Notes: generated by a model not told the origin, from the sequence alone. A stretch of DNA of 64,000 nt from Lysobacter_K sp043738095 (GCA_043738095.1 JAYSZI010000083.1:1-64000), one strand, 5' to 3'; counted from the stretch's first letter, positions 17,508-26,427 are shown. Program-made: numbers and translations.

Positions 17508-20500
17508 CTACGTCCAACGACGCATCCTGCAGCACGCCACACTTGGCGGCCGTCGACTACAACCCGTTCGCGCAGGCCATGCTCGCACGCGTGGTGCCGG
17601 TGACCGAACCGCAGCGCGAGGTGTGGCTGGCCGACAAGCTCGGCAGCGAGGGCTCGCTCGCGTACAACGAGTCGGTGTCGCTACACCTGCACGGCCCGCT
17701 GGACGAGATCGCGCTGCGCGCTGCCGTGTGCGAGCTCGGCGAGCGCCACGAATCGCTGCGCGCGACGATCAGCCCGAGCGGCGATGAACTGTGCATCGCC
17801 GAGGACTTCGTGCTCGACACCATCCGGCATGATTTTTCCAGCCTCGACACCGACGCTCGCGATAGCGCGGTGCGCGCGCGGCTGAAATCCGTGGTCGAAA
17901 CCCCGTTCGATCTCGAGCGCGGTCCGCTGCTTCGGGCGGAGCTGCTGGCGCTCGCGCAGGACGAACACCTGCTGCTCCTGACCGCCCATCACATCGTCTG
18001 CGACGGCTGGTCGTTCGGCGTGCTCGTGCGAGATCTTGCTTCCGCCTACGCACGCCACGTCGGTCAGCCCGGCGAGGACCAGCCCGACGAGGATCAGGCG
18101 CCGGTGTCCTTCAGCGAGTACGCCTGGTCGCAAGCGACAGTGGCCCAAACGCCGCAGTTCCAAGAAGACGAGCAGTACTGGTTGTCGCGTTTTTCCCAGT
18201 CGATTCCGAGTCTCGATCTGCCGGTCGACCGCGCGCGTCCGCGCTGGCGCACGTTCACTGCGGCGCGCGAGGACGTGATGCTCGATGCGCAGCTGGTGGC
18301 AGGCTTGCGCAAACTCGGCGCGCGCCGCGGCGCTAGTCTGTTTGCGAGCCTGTTCACCGGGTTCACCACGCTGATGCGGCGGCTGTCGGGGCAATCGGAT
18401 GTGGTGGTCGGCATCGCAGCGGCCGGCCAGTCGGTCGGCGGACACGAAATGCTCGTGGGCCACTGCGTCAACATCCTGCCGGTGCGGCTGGATGTCGATG
18501 CGGGCACCGGATTTGCGGCCGTGCTGGACGCCACCAGTGCGAACCTGCTCGACGCGTTCGAGCATCAGCAATACACGTTCGGCACGCTGCTGCAGAAGCT
18601 GGCGATCCCGCGCGACCCCAGTCGGTTGCCGTTGGTCAACGTGCTGTTCAATCTCGACCAACCGCTGAACGATGCGGTGCGATTCCCGGGGCTGGAGATC
18701 GAGTTCTGCGCCAACGCGCGCAGCTTTGAGAATTTCGAATTGTTCGTCAATGCGGTGCCGGTGAACGGTGGTTTGCGGCTGGAGTGCCAGTACAACCGCG
18801 ATCTCTACGACGCGGCCACGATTCGGCGCTGGATGGGCGCGCTCGACACACTGCTGCGTGCAGCAATCGCCGAGCCGGACCGCGCCTGGGATCAACTGGA
18901 TTGGCTGTCCGCGCAGGAACGCCAGGCGGCGCGCGCGCTGCAGCCGCCGCCCAGCGACTACAACGCCGGGCTGCTGGTGCAGCAACGTTTCGCCGGCCAC
19001 GCCGCCACCACACCCGAGCGCATCGCGATCGCGTTTGCCCGGCTGGAACTGAGCTATGCCGACCTAGACCGTCGTTCCAATGCGATCGCGCACGCCTTGC
19101 GCGCGCGCAACGTCGCCCGCGGCGCGCTGGTCGGCGTGTGCCTGGAGCGCGAGCCGGATTTGTACGCGGCGGTGCTTGGCATCCTGAAGGCGGGCGCGGC
19201 GTTCGTGCCGCTGGACCCGACTTACCCGAAGGACCGTCTCAACTTCATGGTCGGCGACGCCGGGCTGGCGGCTGTCGTGAGCAAGGCGGCATTGCTTGGC
19301 ACCCTTGATTACGCGCGGGCGCAAACCTTGGTGCTGGACGCTGATCTCGACTCGTCGGCCTGGAATCGCGTTGAGCCACTCGCGGCGGACGAGCGCAGTG
19401 CCACGGCGGAATCCCCGGCCTATGTCATCTACACCTCCGGCTCCACCGGCAAGCCCAAGGGCGTGGTGGTGCCGCACCGGGCACTGGTGAATTTGCTGTG
19501 CAGCATGCAGGTCGCGCCAGGGTTGAACGCCGACGATCGTTTGGTCGCGGTAACCACGATGTCGTTCGACATGTCGATTCCGGAACTGTTCCTGCCACTG
19601 GCGGTGGGCGCGCGCGTGGTGGTTGCCAGCCGCGACGATGCGCGCGACGGCCTGGCCTTGCGCAGGCTGCTGGAGACCAGCGGCGCGACCATCATGCAGG
19701 CCACGCCGTCGGGCTGGCGCGTGTTGATCGATGCCGGTTGGCGGGGCGACCGGAGCGGCGGTGCGGGCTTCAAGGCGCTCGCCGGCGGCGAAGGCCTGCC
19801 GCAGGATCTCGCCACCACGTTGCGCGATCGCTGTGGCGAGCTGTGGAACATGTACGGGCCGACCGAAACCACGGTGTGGTCGACCTGCGCCCACCTGCGC
19901 GCGCCGGAGCAGGGCGTGTCGATAGGCACGCCGATGGCGAACACCTTGGTGTGGGTACTCGACGAACGCGGCGAGCTGTGTCCGATCGGCGTTCCCGGTG
20001 AGATCTGGATCGGCGGCGACGGCGTCACGCTGGGCTACCTCAACCGCCCGGAGCTGACCGCAGAACGCTTCGTTGCCGATCCTTTTTCGGACATCCCAGG
20101 TGCGCGCATGTATCGCACCGGCGACCGCGGGCGCTGGCGCAACGACGGCACGCTAGAGCATCTGGGGCGGCTCGACTTCCAGGTCAAGGTGCGTGGCTAC
20201 CGCATCGAACTGGGCGAGATCGAAGCCAACCTCGCCAGTCATCCGGATGTCGCCCGCTGCGTCGTGATCGCGCGCGAGGACCGCCCCGGCGACGTGCGAC
20301 TGGTGGGTTACGTCGTGGCGCACTCCGGACGCGATCCCGATGAGGAAGCGCTGCGCGAGCACCTGCGCGCGGCGCTGCCGGCGTACATGGTCCCGCAACA
20401 CATGGTGCGGCTGTCCGCGATTCCGCTTTCGCCCAACGGCAAGGTCGATCGCAAGGCCTTGCCAACGCCGGGTGTCGACAGCCAACGCACCGCCGAACGC

Positions 20501-22540
20501 ATCGCGCCACGCACCGAACTGGAACGTGCGGTCGCGGCGGTGATGGAAGACGTGCTTGCGTTGCCGGGCATTGGCGTAGACGACGATTTTTTCGCCCTCG
20601 GTGGCCATTCGTTGCTTGCGGCGCAGCTGACCTCGCGACTGAATCGCGAACTAGGCGTGGCGTTGTCGATGCGCGCCTTGTTCGATGCCCCGACCGTGGC
20701 GCGGCTGGCCGAACTGCTGAGCAGTGACGCGGCAATCGCGGCCCCGGCATCGAAGATCGTGCGCCGCGCCGACCAGCGCCGCGCGCCGCTTTCGTTGATG
20801 CAGGAGCGGCTGCATCTGCTCGACCAGTTCAACCCCGGTCAGCTGTCTTACAACACGCCGTCGGCGCACCGTCTGAGCGGGCCATTGGACGTGGTGTTGC
20901 TTGATCGCGCGGTCCGCGACCTGGCGCAACGCCAGACCGTGTTGCGTACGACCATCGGCATGGAGGACGACGAGCCGGTGCAGATCATCCACGACGACAT
21001 CGATACCGGCTTGCTGCAGGCGATCGACCTGACGCAGTTGCCGGCGAGCACGCGCGAGGCCGAGCTCGCCCAGCGCCTGCGCGCGCTGGTGGAAGTACCG
21101 TTCACCGACCTGAGCCAGGCGCCGTTGTTCGTCGCGCGGCTGTACAAGCTCGACACGGACATGCACGTGTTGTTCTTCATGCCACACCACATCATCTGGG
21201 ACGGCTGGTCGTTCGATCTGGTGTACGCGCAGCTGTCGGAGATCTACGCCGCGCACGTCGGGGATCGCGCGCCGGTGTTGCCGGAGTTGCCGGTGACCTA
21301 CGGCGACTATTCCGCGTGGCACCGCGAGTGGGTGCACGGGCCGGAGTACGCGCGCCAGCTCGCGTTCTGGCGCGACCGCCTGGGCGGGCACGGCGGCGAG
21401 CGCCTAAACCGCGCGCGCGCGTTGCCGACCGACAAGCCGCGTCGCCCGGGCATGTCCGGGCATGGCAGTTCGCAAGTCGTGGCGATTCCCAAGGACCTCA
21501 CCGTCGCGTTGCGCGAAACGGGCCTGCGCATGGACGCGACTTTGTTCGTCACGCTGCTGACCGCGTACTACGCATTGATGAGCCGGGTGACCGGCGAGGG
21601 CGACCTGATTGTCAGCACGCCGGTGCGCGGGCGCAATTCGGCGCAGGTCGAAGACCTGATGGGCTACTTCACCAATCTGCTGCCGTTGTGCGTGCAGATC
21701 GATCCGGCGCAACCGTTTGCCGATGCGGTGCGCGCGGTCAAGGCGGTGGTGCTCGACAGTTTCGCCTGTCCTGATATTCGCCTGGAGGATCTCGCGCGCG
21801 AGTTGAGCCTGCGCAGCAATGGCGGCGGCGCGATGCTCTATCAATCGCTGTTCTCGTTCCAGGACATCCGCCAGCGCCTCACCCAATGGGGCCCGCTCCA
21901 GCACGAGCGCGTTGAGGTGTTTCAACCCGGCGCTACCGAGGACCTTGGCATGTGGTTTATCGAGGACCACGGCGGTTTGTCAGGTGGGCTGGTCTACAAC
22001 GCCGAGATCTTCCACGACGAAACCATCCTGCTGCTGCGCGAGCGCTATCTGAAGGTGCTGCAGGGCGTCGTCGCCGATCCGATGCAGTCGATTGATACGT
22101 TGACGCGATTCGATGATGGCAGCCCGGCGTTAATCGGTACGGCCGCCTTCGTCGCTGGCTGTGCAACATCCGCAACCACGCCCGCCGAGCCATTTAGCGA
22201 CAACCGCGCGGTCGCGACGGAGCCCTCCGCGATCGAAGATACGCGCGTGCGCTACCTGGTCGATCTCTGGTCCGAGCTGCTAGGTGCACCCGCCAGTCCC
22301 GGCGACAACTTCTTCGACTTGGGCGGAAACTCAATGCTGGGCGTGCAGATGGCTGAGCGGGTCGCGCGCGAAACCGGCCTGCGTATCAAGCTCGTGCGCT
22401 TGGCGGCGCAGGACCTGGGGCAGATTGCGGCCGACTTGCCTTGTTCGTTCGGGCGCGAAGCGTCGTCCGGGCTGAGCACCCGCCTGATCGGCAACGTCAA
22501 GCGCCTGTTCGGTCGCACTACCGCCGATACACGGCAATGA
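17504..22540 (+). CDS. NRPS: C-A-PCP-C-PCP, no thioesterase
   Basis: A 1678-aa synthetase whose ATG overlaps the stop of the preceding gene (ATGA). Condensation 1 has HHIVCDGWS at about 162. Adenylation has YTSGSTGKPKG about 643, NMYGPTETT about 782 and NGKVDRKAL about 978. PCP 1 has LGGHSLL about 1032. Condensation 2 has HHIIWDGWS about 1228. PCP 2 has LGGNSML about 1606. The pocket residues read by eye (D-M-P-Q-L-G-M-V-W) resemble the published glycine code. The last module has no adenylation domain, and no thioesterase or reductase ends the line, so loading of PCP 2 and release need partners in trans. Candidates are the hydrolases at 22674 and 23520. Confidence 0.92.
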   Translation: MTTSNDASCSTPHLAAVDYNPFAQAMLARVVPVTEPQREVWLADKLGSEGSLAYNESVSLHLHGPLDEIALRAAVCELGERHESLRATISPSGDELCIAEDFVLDTIRHDFSSLDTDARDSAVRARLKSVVETPFDLERGPLLRAELLALAQDEHLLLLTAHHIVCDGWSFGVLVRDLASAYARHVGQPGEDQPDEDQAPVSFSEYAWSQATVAQTPQFQEDEQYWLSRFSQSIPSLDLPVDRARPRWRTFTAAREDVMLDAQLVAGLRKLGARRGASLFASLFTGFTTLMRRLSGQSDVVVGIAAAGQSVGGHEMLVGHCVNILPVRLDVDAGTGFAAVLDATSANLLDAFEHQQYTFGTLLQKLAIPRDPSRLPLVNVLFNLDQPLNDAVRFPGLEIEFCANARSFENFELFVNAVPVNGGLRLECQYNRDLYDAATIRRWMGALDTLLRAAIAEPDRAWDQLDWLSAQERQAARALQPPPSDYNAGLLVQQRFAGHAATTPERIAIAFARLELSYADLDRRSNAIAHALRARNVARGALVGVCLEREPDLYAAVLGILKAGAAFVPLDPTYPKDRLNFMVGDAGLAAVVSKAALLGTLDYARAQTLVLDADLDSSAWNRVEPLAADERSATAESPAYVIYTSGSTGKPKGVVVPHRALVNLLCSMQVAPGLNADDRLVAVTTMSFDMSIPELFLPLAVGARVVVASRDDARDGLALRRLLETSGATIMQATPSGWRVLIDAGWRGDRSGGAGFKALAGGEGLPQDLATTLRDRCGELWNMYGPTETTVWSTCAHLRAPEQGVSIGTPMANTLVWVLDERGELCPIGVPGEIWIGGDGVTLGYLNRPELTAERFVADPFSDIPGARMYRTGDRGRWRNDGTLEHLGRLDFQVKVRGYRIELGEIEANLASHPDVARCVVIAREDRPGDVRLVGYVVAHSGRDPDEEALREHLRAALPAYMVPQHMVRLSAIPLSPNGKVDRKALPTPGVDSQRTAERIAPRTELERAVAAVMEDVLALPGIGVDDDFFALGGHSLLAAQLTSRLNRELGVALSMRALFDAPTVARLAELLSSDAAIAAPASKIVRRADQRRAPLSLMQERLHLLDQFNPGQLSYNTPSAHRLSGPLDVVLLDRAVRDLAQRQTVLRTTIGMEDDEPVQIIHDDIDTGLLQAIDLTQLPASTREAELAQRLRALVEVPFTDLSQAPLFVARLYKLDTDMHVLFFMPHHIIWDGWSFDLVYAQLSEIYAAHVGDRAPVLPELPVTYGDYSAWHREWVHGPEYARQLAFWRDRLGGHGGERLNRARALPTDKPRRPGMSGHGSSQVVAIPKDLTVALRETGLRMDATLFVTLLTAYYALMSRVTGEGDLIVSTPVRGRNSAQVEDLMGYFTNLLPLCVQIDPAQPFADAVRAVKAVVLDSFACPDIRLEDLARELSLRSNGGGAMLYQSLFSFQDIRQRLTQWGPLQHERVEVFQPGATEDLGMWFIEDHGGLSGGLVYNAEIFHDETILLLRERYLKVLQGVVADPMQSIDTLTRFDDGSPALIGTAAFVAGCATSATTPAEPFSDNRAVATEPSAIEDTRVRYLVDLWSELLGAPASPGDNFFDLGGNSMLGVQMAERVARETGLRIKLVRLAAQDLGQIAADLPCSFGREASSGLSTRLIGNVKRLFGRTTADTRQ

Positions 22541-22668
22541 GGGATACCGCAGTCACCGACGCGAGCGCGAAATTGGATCGTCCTTGCCGGGGCGGCCCGG
22601 TGGCCGCACGCGTGCGCTGTGGTGTCGCCGATGTCGTCGTATACCGTTGCGGCAGCGACAGGCGGTAA
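22537..22668 (+). CDS. Possible 43-aa coupled small ORF
   Basis: ATG 22537 overlaps the TGA of the NRPS gene (ATGA), and the frame runs 43 codons to TAA 22666-22668, five bases before the next ATG. The product is basic and contains three cysteines (CRGG, RCGV, RCGS). It fills the whole gap between two genes that otherwise would be 133 bp apart. Nothing similar comes to mind; it may be a chance frame. Confidence 0.3.
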   Translation: MRDTAVTDASAKLDRPCRGGPVAARVRCGVADVVVYRCGSDRR

Positions 22669-22673
22669 GCCCC

Positions 22674-23516
22674 ATGGGCGACGCGTTGACCAGGCACCCG
22701 CCTAAAACCGGAAGCCACGGGTGGGAGCCGCAGTGGCTCGGCGACGACAAACGTTCTTTGTATGCCGCGCTGCACCGATGCCCACAGCCCGGCGCGCGGC
22801 TGGGCGTGGTGCTGGTGCCGCCGTTGTTCCACGAGCAACCGCGCAGTCGGCGCCTGCTGACCGAAGTAGCCAATGGGCTTGCTGCGCTGGGCTTGCCAGC
22901 GCTGCGCTTCGATTTTTTCGGCACCGCGGACTCGGCCGGCGACAGCGAGCAAACCGATTTCGCCTCGATGTGCGTCGACCTCGACCTTGCCGTGGCGGCG
23001 TTGCGCACGCAAGCCGGCGTCGATCGGGTGGCAATTCTCGCCTGGCGCGGCGCAGCACTGCCGGTGGCGCGTTGGCTCGATAGCGGCGGACGGCCGGCAA
23101 CCGTGGTCTTGTGGGAGCCGATCGTCGATGGCGCGCCGTGGTTGGAGCAACTCGAGCGCGACGACGCGGCCGAACGCCGCTCCTCCGAGCGTTATCCCGT
23201 AAGTAGGACAGCGTTGGGACCGGACGGGCAACTGATGGGCCTGGCAGTGTCGTCGCAACTGCGCGCCGATATCGCCGGCGCGCGTGTCGCCGATAACGGC
23301 TCGTCCGGGTATTGGGCGGTGCTGCGACCGCCTGGATCGCCGTCTGGATCGCCGTCTGTATCGCCGCCTGAGTTGGCGTGGCAGCAGGTGTTCGATTTGC
23401 CGGTCGACGCGCCCACGTTCGACGGCAGTACGCGGATGGATTCGGGCTTGTTCGTCACCCCGCGCTTGAAGTGCGTGGCCGACGACGTGGGTAGGGCGCT
23501 ATTGGAGAGGGGCTGA
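22674..23516 (+). CDS. Alpha/beta-hydrolase-fold protein, exosortase-A-hydrolase-2-like, no nucleophile Ser
   Basis: ATG 22674 (AGGCGG upstream) gives 280 residues. The fold is visible in GVVLVPPLFHEQPRSRRLL, ALRFDFFGTADSAGDS and the central strand RVAILAWRGAALPVARW. At the nucleophile elbow, where hydrolases have GxSxG, this protein has AWRGA, so no serine is present. This matches the family called hydrolase 2 of exosortase A systems, which carries LRxGA there. It may be a non-catalytic partner or bind acyl carriers. A 12-bp repeat encodes PPGSPSGSPSVSPP near residue 222. It is followed two bases later by the second hydrolase. Confidence 0.72.
   Translation: MGDALTRHPPKTGSHGWEPQWLGDDKRSLYAALHRCPQPGARLGVVLVPPLFHEQPRSRRLLTEVANGLAALGLPALRFDFFGTADSAGDSEQTDFASMCVDLDLAVAALRTQAGVDRVAILAWRGAALPVARWLDSGGRPATVVLWEPIVDGAPWLEQLERDDAAERRSSERYPVSRTALGPDGQLMGLAVSSQLRADIAGARVADNGSSGYWAVLRPPGSPSGSPSVSPPELAWQQVFDLPVDAPTFDGSTRMDSGLFVTPRLKCVADDVGRALLERG
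23328..23375 (+). repeat. 12-bp tandem repeat within the hydrolase-like gene
   Basis: Four near-copies of CCGYCTGGATCG (23328-23339, 23340-23351, 23352-23363 and a diverged 23364-23375) encode a Pro/Gly/Ser-rich spacer. The unit is a multiple of three, so length can vary without frame loss. Confidence 0.75.
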
Positions 23517-23519
23517 GCC

Positions 23520-24332
23520 ATGGATCGAATCGTGCAATTCGGACCGGAAGGTCGGTTGGTCGGCGTGTTGAGCGGCGCATCGCTGCCAGCCGCGGCGCCT
23601 ACGTTGGTACTGCCCAGTGCCGGACTGGTGCCGCGCGCGGGCCCGTTCCGGTTGCATGTTGAGCTGGCCCGACGCCTGGCGCCACGCGGCATCCGCACGT
23701 TTCGATTTGAAGTCCCCGGCGTTGGCGAAACCCCGCGCCTGGCCGGCGTTGGCGCGCGCGAGGCGACCTTGGCGGCGCTGGATCGGTTGGCCTCCCACTA
23801 CGGCTGTAAGGAGTTCGTGGTCGGTGGCGTCTGCAGTGCCGCCGATGCGGGCTGGCACGCGGCGCTGGCTGACCCGCGCGTGCGCGCCGTGGTAATGCTC
23901 GATGGCGTCAGTTTCACCGGCCCCTGGTTCCAGCTGGCGCGCTTGGCGGGCGTGATGCGCCGGCCCATCCGCGAATGGCGGGGCGTGGCGCGCCGGTGGT
24001 TCGCGCGGGCGCGTTCGGGCGCCCCCGCGCCGGACATGGCCGATTACCGCGAGTGGCCGGATCGGGGCGAAGCACGCCGCCAGTTCGCCGCGCTGCTGGC
24101 GCGCAACGTGCGCTCGCTGTGGATCTACACCGGCGGTTACAGCGACCGCTTCCTGCACCCGCGCCAGTTCGCCTGGAGCTTCGGACCGGCAGCCGGTGAC
24201 CGCATGGTGGCGATGCACTACTGGCCGGACTGCGATCACACGTTCTACGCCCGGGCGCATCGCGATCGCTTACTGGTCACGATCGAGAACTGGTTGACCT
24301 CGCCGACCCCGGCGGCGGGAGCGCCGCGATGA
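23520..24332 (+). CDS. Alpha/beta hydrolase with Cys at the nucleophile position
   Basis: A 270-aa protein. It opens with a hydrolase core (PTLVLPSAGLVPRAGPFRL, RTFRFEVPGVGETPR). The elbow reads VVGGVCSAADAG, so the nucleophile would be Cys (G-V-C-S-A) or the next Ser. A conserved His lies in PDCDHTFYAR near residue 241. Exosortase A hydrolase 1 proteins also carry Cys here. It follows the first hydrolase by 3 bp and overlaps the next gene by four (ATGA at 24329). With no thioesterase in the NRPS, it is the best candidate to release or edit carrier-bound intermediates; this role is inferred. Confidence 0.75.
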   Translation: MDRIVQFGPEGRLVGVLSGASLPAAAPTLVLPSAGLVPRAGPFRLHVELARRLAPRGIRTFRFEVPGVGETPRLAGVGAREATLAALDRLASHYGCKEFVVGGVCSAADAGWHAALADPRVRAVVMLDGVSFTGPWFQLARLAGVMRRPIREWRGVARRWFARARSGAPAPDMADYREWPDRGEARRQFAALLARNVRSLWIYTGGYSDRFLHPRQFAWSFGPAAGDRMVAMHYWPDCDHTFYARAHRDRLLVTIENWLTSPTPAAGAPR

Positions 24333-26113
24333 CGATGTCCATGATCATGAGCAGCGAAGCCGTCGTGGCGGATGCTGCCGTGTCAGCAACGGCGCATCTG
24401 AAATCACGCACCTCGTTGTACGCGACTCCGCCCAGCCCCGCGATTAGGTTGCGGGTGGTTCTGGTGGCGCCGCGGCAGGTACCGGTCTGGTTGCTGCGGT
24501 TCTTCGAGCTGGTGTCGCAGAACCCTTGGCTTAACCTGGTGGTATTGCCATTTTCCGGCGAGCCTGCTCCGTCAACGTTTTCCTTGCCGTGGGATCTGCG
24601 CGCCTTGCTCGCGTATGAGCGCCGACACTCGCTCGCCGGTGGCATGGCGCGCGCTGCGATTCATGAGCAGGACGCCGTTGCGTTCGATACCGCCATACGA
24701 AGCGATCTGGATACCGCGGTATTGCGCGCCCGGATTGGTCTGTTGCGTCCTGACCTGATCTTGTTGCTGGGTGCGCCGCAGTGGGCGGAGGCATTGGGCG
24801 ACCGCGCGCAATGGGGATGCTGGGATTTCGGCCCCAGCCTGACGGACGCAGGGTGTGCGGCGCAGGCGCTGCTCGCGCCGGTGATGCGAGGGGAATACGC
24901 CACGCCGGTTGAACTGCGCTTGCAACACCTCGACCGCCCGCCGACGTCGCTGGTCACCAGTTGCGGCTCCACCTGTCGCGCATCGGCTAGCAGCCAGCGG
25001 GACCAGGCCCTGCTCAAGATGCCGGCACTGCTGATGCGGTCGCTCCGGCAATTGGCCCATGCCCATGGGGCGTTGGACGTTCCGCCGCAGCGCACCGCCC
25101 ACTTGCAATTGACCGTGGCCGAAACATCTACCGCGAGCGCGACCCGGTTTGGCGCGGGCCTGAGCGCACTCGCCAGGACGCTCGCGTTTCGATTCACGGT
25201 GCGATGTCGGCGGTGGTCGCAGCCCAGCGAGACGGCGTGGCACCTCCTCATGCGCCATGGCCGTGAGCCGATCAACCCCGACACCCCCCACGTCCGCCAG
25301 CACGCGTTTCTGTCGGCGCCCGGTAACCAGTCCTGGGCGGATCCATGTGTGGTGAACGACGGTGAACGCCGCCTGTTGTTTGTCGAGCAGTGGACGGCAG
25401 AGGATCCCAAGGGCGTTATCGCGTGTCTGGAGCTGCTGCCCAACGAGCGTGTGCGACCGCTGGGCATCGCGCTGGCCCAACCGTTCCATCTGTCGTATCC
25501 GCAGGCGTTTCTGTGGCAAGGGCAGTGGTACCTGACCGTGGAGTCGGGCCAGGCGAGATGCGTGAGCCTGTTCCGGGCTGAAACCTTCCCCCTGCGCTGG
25601 CAGCACATCACGGAGCTGATTAAAGGATGGAATTGCGTCGACCCGACGCTTCATCACCACGATGGCCATTGGTATCTGTTTGCCAATGTCGCCGAGAGCG
25701 CCGGCAGCAGCACCTGGGATGAGTTGTTCCTGTTTGTGGCTGACAGCCTGACCGGACCGTTCCGCCCGCACCCGGCCAATCCGATCGTCAGCGATGCGCG
25801 ACGCGCGCGCCCTGCGGGCCGGTTGTTCGAGCGCGAGGGCCGGCTGATCCGGCCGGCGCAGGACTGCGCACCCAGGTATGGCGCGGCCGTGGTATTCAAT
25901 GAAGTGCTGGAGTTGAGCCCGACGCACTATCACGAGCGCCCATTGGGACGGCTCGACATCAGTTGGACTTTGGGGGTCGACGGCTGTCACACCTACAGCG
26001 GCATCACCGGGGTGGAGGTGCTGGATGCGCGCGGCGCGCCCCCGGCGGATTCGGCGCGGCTTACGGTGCTTGACCGTCTGCTGCCTGCGGCCGCTATCGA
26101 GATTCGGCGCTGA
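24329..26113 (+). CDS. Formyltransferase-like domain fused to a GIPC-transferase-type beta-propeller
   Basis: A 594-aa protein, ATG overlapping the upstream stop. Residues about 40-240 resemble the formyltransferase-like region seen before such propellers (RPDLILLLG, WGCWDFGP, MRGEYATPVELRLQ), but the catalytic N-x-H of formyltransferases is not obvious. Residues about 310-590 carry repeated blade signatures (SWADPCVV, LLFVEQWTAEDPKGVI, LSYPQAFLWQGQWYLTVE, NCVDPTLHHHDGHWYLFAN, AQDCAPRYGAAVVFNEV), as in the N-terminal domain of plant glucosamine inositolphosphorylceramide transferase and in GH43-like propellers. It is the last gene of the NRPS operon. A sugar-binding or transfer role is plausible but unproven. 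Confidence 0.65.
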   Translation: MTMSMIMSSEAVVADAAVSATAHLKSRTSLYATPPSPAIRLRVVLVAPRQVPVWLLRFFELVSQNPWLNLVVLPFSGEPAPSTFSLPWDLRALLAYERRHSLAGGMARAAIHEQDAVAFDTAIRSDLDTAVLRARIGLLRPDLILLLGAPQWAEALGDRAQWGCWDFGPSLTDAGCAAQALLAPVMRGEYATPVELRLQHLDRPPTSLVTSCGSTCRASASSQRDQALLKMPALLMRSLRQLAHAHGALDVPPQRTAHLQLTVAETSTASATRFGAGLSALARTLAFRFTVRCRRWSQPSETAWHLLMRHGREPINPDTPHVRQHAFLSAPGNQSWADPCVVNDGERRLLFVEQWTAEDPKGVIACLELLPNERVRPLGIALAQPFHLSYPQAFLWQGQWYLTVESGQARCVSLFRAETFPLRWQHITELIKGWNCVDPTLHHHDGHWYLFANVAESAGSSTWDELFLFVADSLTGPFRPHPANPIVSDARRARPAGRLFEREGRLIRPAQDCAPRYGAAVVFNEVLELSPTHYHERPLGRLDISWTLGVDGCHTYSGITGVEVLDARGAPPADSARLTVLDRLLPAAAIEIRR

Positions 26114-26223
26114 TAGGCAAGAGCCGTGCGAATGCAGATGACCTGCTTCGCCTGCCCCGGTGTCTGTAAACGCCTAAATCAAGCCAAGCCAAAAGGCGGG
26201 CCGACTTGAATGGATGGGTAGGC

Positions 26224-26427
26224 CTACGAGACGAGAAAATCGAAAATCTTCGACCCGGTGCCGGCGTTCGTACGGTAGAGCTCAGTGAACCCGCAGTTCT
26301 CACAACTCACCGCTGTGAAGCGGTTGGTGGAGATATCAAAAGCAGCCGACAGAAGCCCGCCTTCCGCTCGCATTTCGTTGCGGCTGTACTCAGTGCCGCC
26401 GCATTTCGTGCAGGTGAACAAGGTCAT
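26224..26427 (-). CDS. Small zinc-ribbon protein
   Basis: A 67-aa protein with two CxxC pairs, FTCTKCGG and SCENCGFTE, separated by about 35 residues, forming a zinc ribbon of the nucleic-acid-binding-like type. It ends in a hydrophobic IFDFLVS. It is convergent to the NRPS operon and followed by the beta-helix gene in the same orientation further upstream. Homologues are widespread with unknown function. Confidence 0.75.
   Translation of the reverse strand: MTLFTCTKCGGTEYSRNEMRAEGGLLSAAFDISTNRFTAVSCENCGFTELYRTNAGTGSKIFDFLVS

Noticed and set aside
22541..26113. NRPS thioesterase domain
   Set aside because: The NRPS ends right after PCP 2; the next proteins are separate and lack a GxSxG elbow, so they are not called type I or standard type II thioesterases.
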